From Metridium senile (Eukaryota > Cnidaria > Anthozoa > Actiniaria > Metridiidae): a DNA stretch of 64,000 bases. A program made the translations under genes and the position numbers. Below are positions 23,086 through 33,171 of the stretch, piece by piece. The stretch lies in contig OX459100.1 of NCBI GenBank assembly GCA_949775045.1, positions 15,679,396 through 15,743,395 of the forward strand, in the 5' to 3' direction. The number at the start of each line of letters is the position of its first letter. The first letter of the stretch is position 1. The notes under the pieces were generated by a model that saw only the letters and a list, made by a program, of their open reading frames with translations, did not search any database and was not told the DNA's origin.

Positions 23086-23101
23086 CTCTTCGATTCACTT
23101 A

Positions 23102-23240
23102 GGGGCTGTTTATATGAAAGCAAGTTGTCCCTGCTAGCCGGGATAACTCTATTGTTTTATATTCCCCTGGGGACACAAAACAATAGAGTTATCCCGGTTA
23201 GCAGGGACAACTCGCCTTGAAAGTTCATATAAACAGCCCC
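23102..23240. mobile_element. 139-bp MITE with GGGGCTGTTTATATGAA ends, TA target
   Basis: Inverted repeats of about 55-60 bases with small indels start GGGGCTGTTTATATGAA. TA flanks each end (23100-23101, 23241-23242). It directly follows the previous MITE, leaving only a few bases between them. 23243-23918 after it has no recognisable feature. Confidence 0.7.
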
Positions 23241-23918
23241 TAAGAGAAGGGAAACCCGGTGGGGCTAGGGCTCCCTGACAACTTAAAAACGTATTATCTC
23301 GATCAAAGCTGTGCTCCGCGCGGGTTAAAGATCAGTCCATGCATGTTCAGCAGCATGGCACCCCTGCATGGCTTGTAGCTTGTAGCTGTACATTTCCGTT
23401 AGTTGTTAAATAGTAATATACTCATGGGCTATCACACTAGAGGACAGACTAGTCTTCTCGACGTATATCTCTGTATATCCGTATACGTATAAGGAATTAG
23501 ACGAATTTTTCGTCTCAAATATTTGCGTTCGTCCCGTTTTGAAACAAGATGACTAGCTAGTCCGTCATAAGACGATTTGTCCGCCTTATATTCTAAAAAC
23601 GACTATTGAAGCATAAAGTTCTAAACTTTAAAAAACAATAGTTGTAATATATAATTACCTTGCAACTACAAATGCAGCCAACTGATATTCAGTTTAATGT
23701 ATTCAGTTTGATGCATTCGTTAGTATTTTTTGCATTTTACATTTCTATTTTTAGTTATATACATTTTAGTAGGAATAAAATATTCAATTGGGAAGAAATA
23801 AATGGATTTTTGCAGGTACTTCTAATTATTTTTGTAGTGCATTGTATCACTTTAAAAGTTATTAGCAATGTAGGTAAACCTAACAGCTCAAGTCTCGATA
23901 TTTGAATAAATTTTTTTA

Positions 23919-25186
23919 ATTCCGTTAAAGTATTCAAAAACTGAATGAAACCTCTTTAAATCCAGCTCACGGAATAATCAGATTTATTATTTATATTTAC
24001 AATAGTATCAATTATTTTTGATATCATAATTATTTATATGAATCTCGAGAAGGTTGAAAAACGAAGAATGAAGTCAAAAATCGAATAATGAAATGAATAA
24101 TGCAGTCTAGATGAGCAAGCTTCATGTCCTTTGACTGTAAGTATAAAAGGCTTTCGTTTGGACACTTAATTTTCGCGCATGTAATTTTTGCGACATCAAT
24201 TTCTCGCGATTTTTTGTAGTCTGCGTAGCGGCTCTCTAGGGGGAGGGGGAGGGAGAGAAAGGGGCCCCCTCTTCGTCTTTTCCCCTCTCCCTCCCCCTAG
24301 AGAGCCGCTACTTTTTTATTTTAATTAAAAGGCAAAAGAAAATAACTCAAGCTGAAATCTTTGTTTTGCTATTTATTGAGATTGTGTGTTTTGTCTTTTA
24401 ATTAATTCCTTTCCCACTAGATTACAAAAATCAGGACAACGTTCTTGCAATTAGGTGTATATCGAGATTAAAGTGTTGTACAGGCCCGCAGATGATCCAA
24501 GGCACGCAAATGAGAGACTATAGCCGGCCCGCAAGTAACCCAGGGACTGATACGGAATCTGAAACCGAACTAAATGATAAAAAAAAATAATAATAAATGA
24601 TAAAAAAATCATGACAACCAACTTATTACACTGATATAATTTACAAAACATTCAGCCTGTACGCGTAGCCAGCCTCTCAAGGGGATGGGAGGGGAAGAGG
24701 AGTGAGAGAAGGAGTTGGGGAGAGAAAGCGGTCACCCTTCTTTTCCTCTACCTCCCCCATCTTCTCACCTTCTCCCCTCCCCCTCCCCCAGAGTCAACTA
24801 TGTAGGCTAAAATCATTATTCTTGTCAAGAATGTGGAGGTTTTGTTGTGATATTATGCACATACATCTAAACACGGATAATCCGGTGAGGTGCTTACAAT
24901 CATTATTATTATTATTATCATTTTTATAATTTGTGATTAACATTTTACTGAGAATAAAGAGAAACTTTATACACTGCATACAAAACAATCAAAGAGCACT
25001 TAACTTGACAAACATTTCAATATTAACTTGTTCTTACATGTTCAAACTGTTACACCATGCAGTGAATCATATAGTACAGATATACTTCAGATTACCGCAT
25101 TCAAGGTTTGAGTCTCTGTATCTACCAGTTCGCTTCGTTTAAAGAAAAAGAATCAGAAACTCTCTTTTAAAGCAGTGATAACAGTC
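23919..25186. repeat. 5' flank of gene copy 1, duplicated at 50634-51896
   Basis: Near-identical to 50634-51896 apart from small indels, showing that type A genes were copied with over 1.2 kb of upstream DNA. It contains a palindromic CT/GA element (24225-24311; CTGCGTAGCGGCTCTCTAG start, G5/C5 runs), a partial copy of the 58386 MITE (about 24340-24470) and a second GA/CT-rich foldback (about 24654-24808). The promoter of copy 1 must lie in or near this stretch; no clear TATA or initiator can be fixed. Confidence 0.7.
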
Positions 25187-27150
25187 ATGAAGATGATGAT
25201 AGTATTGCTGTTGTTCGCGATGGTATCTGTGACGATGGAGAAAACACCCTCTCAAGGTATGGTGGTAATAATGTATTTTTACTGACTGTGTGATTCAGCG
25301 TTAACAAGCGCGTTAAGCGAATCGAGAGGTTCATGTGATTGTTTTGAAACAACGTTTTATAAGTAGAGAGTTTCAATTTGAAATAGAAACAACGAAGAAT
25401 GTAATCGCTTTTTACTATAGGTCAAAAATTAGTGGAAATCGAAAAAGTTACAACGAAACAAATATACGTACGACGGCATGGTCCAAGAAATATTTAAAAC
25501 TCCTATATTAATTATAACAGAGAGTTAAACGTACTTTTGTATTGTTTTTAAACGACTTGAACCGTATGATATGCCTCGTATCCCAAACTACACTCACGAA
25601 CCTGTATTACTGGGACATAAAAGAATTATGACGCAACACTGAAACCTAGGCTAGCAACGACCAAATAGTTCAATAAGTAGCTGATATTAACACACACAAC
25701 ACTCACAAACCATTGATACGTTAGTCTTACGTTTAAGTAAAAAAAAAAATACTTAAAAAACAAACCCTGGCTAGCGCTGTGACCACCGGCGGCTTTAGTC
25801 AACTGGCGCACTATGACCGGGTCTACTCACCAACCTGTTATACATGTGTAATAGCAAATTCATATCAATATGTTTTCTAAACAAAGCTGCGTTCATGTAC
25901 TCTTCCATATATAGTACAACCATCTATATATTTGTTATAGAAATACAAAAACAATTCACAAATATGTGAGTATCTAAATAGAAAATACAATTGCTGTTAA
26001 TTTTTTATTGTTAACTTTAAAAAGATTAAAAAAGCTAGAGTAAACTAGAGTAAACGTCAATAAAAAAGATATTTTCAACTTCTGACCCCACACTATTTTT
26101 GATGAATATCGTCTACAGGAGCAAGGAAATCAAAAACTTGTGTGTATGTAGCAACTTGTATCTATATCGAGGAATCATAATCAGTACTGCTAATCGTAAA
26201 GTCCATGGAAATGCTGGAAAAATTGCACGATATATTTTGTTTTACTAACAATACAGTAGTTGAAGTAAGGATTTATACTGATAATGGTTGTAATTTCTCG
26301 TTTCTGCGTGTCTTTGTTTTATTAACTTTAAGTCAGATACAACACATCAACCACTTATTTTTTAATTTTTTTCCGTTCTTTTCTGATTTAGATAAACGCG
26401 ACTATGTTCACGATGTTCTGGGCACCTCTTGCTGTCGCTATTTGAAAGTCAACGGTTACCTGGCCAAGAACGCTAACCTGAAAAAGCTTTGCTTCAAAAC
26501 TTACCGTGAGTATATAATAATTATATATATTCTTTTTTGTTCTGAGAGAGTCTGCGTAGCTGCCTCTAGGTGGAGGGAGTCTGAAGAAAGATGATCTTTC
26601 TTTACACACTTAGCTTAGCGAGAGAAAACTTGTATCCGTTCTTCGTATATGTTCTTTTTTCATGTGGCAATATTCTTGCAAGTAGGTCAGATATACGAAA
26701 ACGGATATTTTCTAGCTGCTTTCGGTGGTTAAGTGTGGACGCAAAACAGACATTTTGATTAAAAACGCATCAGTGTGGACAGGAAAAAACATGATTTCAT
26801 TGATGAACCTCAATACACCTATATTTGAAAACTCGTTTGTATAATCGTACAATAAGTCAAGTGAATTGTTGACTGCGTTAGAGTTTTAAACAAATTGTTT
26901 TTGTGTTATAAAATTAGATTTAACAGTACTTTTTACTATTTTACCGATATTTTGCTATTGATTTTTAGACTGTAAGGACATTCTCTCCAAACAAAGCTGT
27001 AAAGATGTGATGGCAAAGAACGAGTGCTTGAAGGATTCGACACTGAGTCGATCGTATGTACTGTGCATTTACTTGTAACAGGTGTGGATGTAAGTACATC
27101 CAATAAGCATTATTTCATAGTAACAAGGGTTTTTGGCGCGGATTCTCAAT

Positions 27151-27189
27151 TGGGGGGGGGGGGGGGGGGGGAGGGAAGGGGGGGGGGGG
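27151..27189. repeat. Poly-G tract in intron 3 of copy 1
   Basis: A G20 run followed by GAGGGAAGGG and a G12 run. Shorter equivalents occupy the same intron position in the other copies (near 41091, 53781 and 61931). It can form G-quadruplexes on the + strand and in nascent RNA, and is prone to length error. Confidence 0.8.
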
Positions 27190-27687
27190 CGAAGAGAGGG
27201 GAGGTGGTGTTAATTTGACGGTTGAATTAAAATTAAATTCGTCTTTTTAACTGCGGTTGACGGTTTAGAATTCGGCGTTAATCTATATCCATGAAATAAA
27301 ATTGCTACTTACTGTGTAATAGTTCTATTTAGCCCTATCATTTCAAAGACAAGTAAAATTAGTATGAGGTATTGTTCCCTTTTGTATTTGATGTTTTGGT
27401 TGTGAATACTGACTAAATAGTCACTAAATAAAAACTAGCGGTTCTCATTAACCCGCGAATTAATTTAGCTAGTGTAACGAAACTCCATTTTGTTGTTTTG
27501 TTGTTTTTCACACTTTTTAAAACTAACACACTTAATTAGATAATTTCGCTCTATTTCTATTATATTCAGTTCTTTATGGTAAATAATAACTATATATTCT
27601 GTTTCAAGTATCCAATGCAATCTTAATGTTGTTGTATTACAATATAGCTAATAGTTGTTCATATTTTGTATTTATCTTTTCATAATA

Positions 27688-27688
<1 letters not shown>

Positions 27689-27726
<38 letters not shown>
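27689..27726. repeat. (CTA)n microsatellite upstream of exon 4, copy 1
   Basis: About 12 CTA units, about 160 bases before the F5/8 exon. All four gene copies have this microsatellite at the same place, with lengths from about 38 bases here to about 100 in copies 3 and 4. Confidence 0.9.
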
Positions 27727-27728
<2 letters not shown>

Positions 27729-28530
27729 TATATCCATTTATCGTCATTTTATCTGTTGTTTCTCCATTTTTATTTATATGATGCATCAATTGTCGTGCTC
27801 AGTTTAGTTTTGGAATGATATTCAGTTCTTAATAAACGTCATTGTGTGTGTCTATATCAACGAGTAAACTTTTCTATTCATAGTTCCTCAATGCAAAAGT
27901 GTACCTCTTGGAATGCAAAGCAAAGCTATCCCTGACTCCAAGATCACCGCCTCTTCGTACTATAGTAGCAGTTTCAGACCATACTATGGAAGACTGCACA
28001 TGAATTCGCATGAATGGGCATCCGGAGCAAACAGAGTTGGGCAATGGTTACAAGTGGATCTCAGTAATGTTACCATTGTAACAGGTATCGCTACACAAGG
28101 CAGAAAGACTGCTGACCAATGGGTAAAGAGCTACTGGCTGCAGTATAGCTTAGATGGACGAACTTTCCATAAATATCAAGCAGGCAAGTATCTTATGTAT
28201 ATTTAGTCCCAAAAGTTGATAGCACGTGATCAATTATTTTGCATAAGAACTAAAAACTAGTTTTCTGGTCTCTGGTACCCTCCAAAACAAGAATGAACTA
28301 TTAATAGAGGAATGTCGGACTACAAGCCCCCTATCCCTGTTAATCTAGTACAAGAGTCTGATACTTTTATGTTACTTCAAACAGGCAAGATCTTTGCAGG
28401 GAACGTTGACAGAAATTCGGTGGTGAAGCACGACCTCAATCCTACCATCCGCGCTCGGTACATCAGGCTCTATCCAAAGACCTGGTATGGTCATATGTCA
28501 ATGAGAATGGAACTGTACGGCTGCGAATAA

Positions 28531-28915
28531 GGTATTACTTTTATTATTTAATTAAAAAATGTGTGAGTTGAGTACTGTATTATACAGCAATCATAGAACC
28601 GTAACGTCCCGTAACGTCCCGTACGGAATTTTGTCGGTGAAAGAAGCGTAGTTCGACCTTTTAATTAAAATAACGACCATTAAATGAAGTGGCTGAATTA
28701 TTATGGGCATCAAAATTCAGTCTACAAAAATATTATTAAGTATTATTAATGAAATACTGAATGATAATGATCAATGCGTAAAGCAAATGCGAAACTGTTT
28801 TTCTCATCATTTTTTATTTTTATCTTTTTTTAGTGTATTCCATGTACGCCAAGAAAGGACAATGGACAAGAAAAGACAACTAATGTTAAAAATATTAAGA
28901 ATAAAGTTTCAATGA
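28531..28915 (+). other. Probable 3' UTR intron, last exon and polyadenylation signal of copy 1
   Basis: The stop codon is followed at once by a donor-like G|GTATTAC (28531/28532), and a TTTTTTTTAG acceptor ends at 28833. The short exon after it leads to AATAAA at 28900-28905. The arrangement is conserved in copies 2 and 3, and copy 4 runs to the same acceptor at the window end. The intron carries GTAACGTCCC repeats near 28602-28621. Inferred from signals only. Confidence 0.5.
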
Positions 28916-31299
28916 ATTAATGTTGTTAGACTGTAGAGTAAACATTGTTAAGATAAAACTAAGCTTAAAATAAAGATATTGCATTGAAATGATGAATTCA
29001 TTTGTTACTGAAACTTAAAAAGGCAAACAATTACAAACACAGATTGTCCAAGGAGATAGAAGAACAGAAAGGAATTATTGCCATACATTTAAACGCGATT
29101 AATCAAGGTGTTTAAAATTATTATTCTTATTTGTCAAGAATATGGGACAAATATTGTCAACAAAATCACCAAAAACCGCAAGATTTGTAAAACCGCAGAC
29201 ATAAATGAAGAAAACCACACAACCGCACCCAAAATAACGCGAAACCGCATCACCACAAACCATTACACCCCATCATGTAGGTTATTGTTGAGATATCATG
29301 GGATACATCTAAAGACGAATAATCGTGGTGCTTACAACCATTTAATGTGTTAGACTTTATCAAAAAGGACTTGAGTAGTATACCAAATGTGCGTTTTAGG
29401 ACCGGCGGATCGCGGATCAGCCGTAGAAATGACGTCAGAGTCTAAAACGTGACATCATAGGCCTTATGGACCAATCGGGAGCCGTTTCCATTCAGAATCC
29501 CTATTCCGTGTATGAGGTCATATCTATTTTAGGACACAGTCCCAAAGTGTGACGTCATTGCCAAATGGACCGATCAGCGGCTGTTGTAATAATAATTAGG
29601 TCCAACTCCGAGATCTCGTCTATTTTTAGATTTAAGTACATCTCTCTTATTCTGTGTTATCCCAAGATAAAACCATCAAAGAAAAAGAAAAAAAAGTTGA
29701 TTTTAAAAACTCCACCATCTTCATGCCTGTTTAACAGTGAAGCATGCATACCTATTGCCATGTATTGTACTGTGTACAAGTATACGAGTACACGATAACG
29801 TATTTTATTAAATAAAACAAACACAATATCCATTATAACAAAAACTAAACATTATAGCCAGTCACGAAAACCCAACCACTTTATTTATTTACAAATGCTA
29901 TAATGCATACCTTTGGGGTTTTAAGGTTTATGTTGTGAAATAACAACAGTACGGTGTCTTCGATAGATAGTGAGCATCTGCTATATATATATAATGATAG
30001 TGAAAAATTAAGCTAAATAAGTACACAGCTCGAGGCTGAATGTAGAATGACTATCACTATGGCCAATATATACCCAATATATATGCACTCTATTACACAA
30101 GGGACTAGACGCCCTACGCGAACGGACTAACTACATTCCGTGCCGGTGAAATATTCATTTATGCCAATCTTGATTGTCACCAATTAAATATTGTATTACA
30201 AATCAATGTTGTTGATAACAAGTGTAAGTTCAATACCAACACATAACCAGCATTCATCTCGGTCTTGGCTTAATTAGTGCTTAAAATTATATAGCCGTCA
30301 CAACGATTTTTGAACTAAGTGTATAATGAATCAGATTATTTATCATCATATTATTTTACGAAGATCTTGTATGGTACAATGCGTACAGTTTAATTAAACA
30401 CACTTTTATACAATACAAAATTGTCAAAGTAATTGCCAATTCACATAAAGTCGAAAACACTATATCTATATGAAATAAAATACAGCATATTGTATCTGAC
30501 ATGCAGATCGACCGCTCATATTGTATATACAGCTATATTTATCTAGCCGTGTATCCGGGGGAAAAGTACCGAGGATGCTCGTCGGAAATTTTCAAAAATA
30601 CCCCTAAAAGATACCGCGGAAGTCTTTTTAAAAGGGCGTGGCTGGATGAATTTCACCCCCTAAGAGATACCATGACAACAAATATTATTAAATAAAAACA
30701 AATTCAAAGATAAATGTTTCACATACTTAATGACTGGGCTTGAAATCACATCCAACACTTTCTACCCGTTAAGGTTTGTGATGCGCTCTTCCGTCCTTTT
30801 TCGACACCCTAAAAATTCGCATTTGACTCCCTAAAAGATACCAAATCGCTTATTGTTAACCCTAAGAGATACGACGAGCATCCCCGGTACTTTTCCCCGA
30901 AGTTCCCCCCCCCCCCCCTTTCCCCGGGTATATTTCAAAAAACGTAGAATACTGCATGAAGATAGTTTGAAATAAAATAAATACTAATTAGTTGTTTTAT
31001 CCTTGTAATGCATTCCATTCAAAACAATATACGAGCTAGTTATGGGGAGTAAATATTGCTGTATATTTATTTGTTATTTTAAATTAATGAGACCCACAAT
31101 GCTCTTTGGTCTTGGAATGCACAATTCAGTATTCAACATTTTTTGAAATAGCTGTATATAGAACATATAAATAAACATGCTTTGGCTTTAGAGCAACTGG
31201 AGCTAGAGAAGTCGTAAAGAAACACGAGACGTAGCCGAGTGTCTCTGTGACTTCTCGAGTGCCCTACAGCTCCCAGGTCGAGTGTTTATCTCATAGTAA
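28916..31299. repeat. 3' flank of copy 1, duplicated at 56330-58950
   Basis: Near-identical to the 3' flank of copy 3. It includes an AACCGCA-rich block (29160-29260; also at 48060-48190 and 56560-56670), a GACGTCA-containing block (29400-29600) and a foldback with CCCTAAAAGATACC words (30549-30932). It also has a hairpin around 31190-31280 (GAGCTAGAGAAGTCGTAAAG / its partial complement). No gene is recognised: open stretches at 29108, 29565 and 30501 are unlike any family. Confidence 0.65.
30549..30932. mobile_element. Foldback with CCCTAAAAGATACC internal repeats
   Basis: GGGGAAAAGTACCGAGGATG and its reverse complement bound a segment with at least four CCCTAA(A/G)AGATAC words and end in a C-run. 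A copy sits at 57955-58350 in the duplicated block. No target duplication defined; class unknown. Confidence 0.45.
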
Positions 31300-31558
31300 T
31301 ACACCTATTTCAATTAACGTTGTCCATCTGGAATGGTTGATCTGAGACCGATTGAATTGTGGGAGTTCATTAAATTCCAAAAACATTGTTTTAATCACAC
31401 TTGAATGGTGCTGAATTACAGATAACAGTATTTCAGAAGTAAACATTAATATTCAAGCGTGATTATGATAGTGCATTTGCAGTTTAACGCGCTCCCACAA
31501 TTCCTGTCGGTCTCAGATCAACCATTCCAGATGGACAACGTTAATTCAAATAGGTGTA
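31300..31558. mobile_element. MITE with TACACCTATTT ends, copy 1
   Basis: Inverted ends of at least 45 bases begin TACACCTATTT(C/G)AATTAACG. The paralogous block near 58950 has a different member of the same end-family at this spot. Related copies lie at 46747-47040 and 58954-59197. Confidence 0.65.
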
Positions 31559-32930
31559 TACCCTTATTGGGTTAATAACATTTGGAGCTGTAATAACAAC
31601 ATCAAATTCAATGAGACTAAATGTAAGATTTTGACATGCAGTGACACGCAAAAAAGTCCAATTTTGCATGATTACCACCTTGGCACTAACGTACTTCTAC
31701 GTACACAAAAAGAAAAAGATCTCGAAGTCATCATCACCAGCAACCTCTCCTGGCAAATACATATCCAAACCATCACAGCGAAAGCCAACAAACTCCTTGG
31801 TTTGCTCAAAAGGACATGCCCACAACTGACTGACATAAGACTCTAGAAGGACCCTTTACCTGGCGCACGTGAAATCACAGCTTGTCTCTGCCTCTGAAGT
31901 GTGGTCACCCAAAGAATCCAAGCGGCTTAAAGGTCAAATTGGAAGAGTCCAGAGTCGAGCCACCAGATGGATTCTCAGGACAAGGTTTGGGGAGATGTCA
32001 TCCAAACTGAGACCGACTGAAAACACTAAACTTGCTGCCTCTCTGCTATGACAGAGAAATTATAAGAACTTGACATTTTTTTATAAGTAAATTTACATTT
32101 TTGTATAGTCAAACAGATCTTTTAACATTAAAATGTTCTCAACTTTGTTAAATTTGTAAATCATGGACGTACTCGTCTTAGTCAAAATCCTGGCCTTGTT
32201 CTTGAACTCTCCATTGTGTAAATCCAGTACATTTAAATGTTCATATTTTAATCGAATAGTCCACCTCTGGAACTCCATTTGTAAAACAGCACCTCCTAGT
32301 ATCTTCTCTAGCCTTTCTCAATTTAAATCACATTTAAGAATTATTTACTTCTCTCTATCTATAGATGATAGGTAATATAATAAAATTTGTAACACCGTAA
32401 AAAATGTTGACTTAACTTTAATGACGTTTCGAGCTTTAGCCCCGTTCGTCGGAGTAAAAGACTCTTTTACTCCGACGAAGGGCTAAAGCTCGAAACGTCA
32501 GTAAAGTTAAGTCAACATTTTTTACGGTGTCACAAATTTCATTATATTACCTATCATTTATATCAAACACCGACGCAGCCTATACTAGTTTACTCGCTAG
32601 TTTCCATTTCTATTTATAGATGACATCTTTGATGTTGACTCATACTGCACTTGGTACTGCATGGTTCGCCAGTGTCCTTGTCAAAATGATTTTATTAGAT
32701 TTATTTTTATTCATTAATTTAGCTAGTTCTTTTTAATAATAATTATCTATTCACGTTACATGTAATTTTCTGTTATTTTCTGTATTATTTAAGGCGGGAG
32801 ACGCCTTGCATGGGACTTAGAGTCCCGTTCGCGCTTTCCCCTTTGGGTGATCCAAATGTTTTAATAGTGTTGTAAATTTTCTTTAATTTGTACGTAGTAG
32901 TTATCACTCAATAAAGCTGTTGAAAAAAAG
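31559..32930 (+). pseudogene. 5'-truncated LINE, reverse-transcriptase C-terminus to 3' end
   Basis: Translated pieces match the end of a LINE protein: KFNETKCKILTCS, KDLEVIITSNLSWQIHI, ANKLLGLLKRTCPQL, LYLAHVKSQLVSASEVWSP, then YFNRIVHLWNSI and, after an inserted foldback, FDVDSYCTWYCMVRQCPC. Frameshifts occur near 31650 and 31845 (TAG). The 3' end has AATAAAGCTGTTGAAAAAAA near 32910-32927, typical of a LINE tail. The polymerase core and everything 5' is absent, as expected from incomplete reverse transcription. The clade (CR1, L2 or RTE-like) is not resolved. Confidence 0.75.
32369..32608. mobile_element. 240-bp foldback element with hammerhead-like cores, inserted in the LINE
   Basis: It interrupts the LINE frame and is flanked by TCTATCTATAGATGA (32354-32368) and TCTATTTATAGATGA (32609-32623), a 15-base duplication with one mismatch. 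On the + strand, 32464-32506 folds like a small hammerhead: stem I from 32464-32471 with 32500-32506, core CCGACGA (consensus CUGANGA), stem II GGGC/GCTC with a TAAA loop, then GAAAC and the cleavage triplet GTC. Stem III is only the self-complementary ACGT, as in variants that act as dimers and are associated with Penelope-like elements. The left arm holds an inverted copy with two extra bases. The second core base is C, not U, so activity is doubtful. Confidence 0.6.
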
Positions 32931-33171
32931 GAACAAAAAAACTCAAAGTGTTCAAGGTTCGAGTATCCTCACTGTAAAACAAAGGCTTTTTTTAAAGATA
33001 TAATGCTTATATATGAAACAACATTTCCTTTTAATTCGACGTCTCCTCACGACGTTGCCAAGAACACCCTTTTAATAAGTCGCGACGCCATTTTGAATTA
33101 ATTATCGATGACGTCAAGCGCGGAAAGACGTGCCCCACGGCTCTTATGTTTTCCCGCCATTCTAAGTCAAA

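Larger units (their letters stand above)
25187..28530 (+). pseudogene. ShK-domain + F5/8 type C domain secreted protein, copy 1 (type A), frameshifted
   Basis: Exons inferred from splice sites and three sister copies: 25187-25256 (signal peptide starting MKMMIVLLLFAMVSV), 26392-26505, 26969-27089, 27884-28183 and 28385-28530. Intact sisters encode about 249 residues: signal peptide, a linker with CC and C, a ShK-type domain with six cysteines, then an F5/8 type C (discoidin) domain from CKSVPLGMQ to ELYGC. F5/8 domains bind glycans or membranes; ShK domains occur in toxins and also in many non-toxin extracellular proteins. In this copy four extra bases (ATCG, 27051-27054) shift the ShK exon and give TAA at 27076-27078, before the last three cysteines. 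All other sites look functional, so loss is recent, or this is an allele or assembly error. Intron 4 starts with GC. Confidence 0.8.

Noticed and set aside
24933..25142. 69-residue frame just upstream of copy 1, also at 51643-51852 before copy 3
   Set aside because: Conservation is explained by recent duplication of the whole flank; changes are not biased to silent sites and there is no domain.
29108..29353. 81-residue frame, with relatives at 48033 and 56495
   Set aside because: It follows the AACCGCA-rich repeat block in each duplicated flank and has frameshifts and stops between copies.
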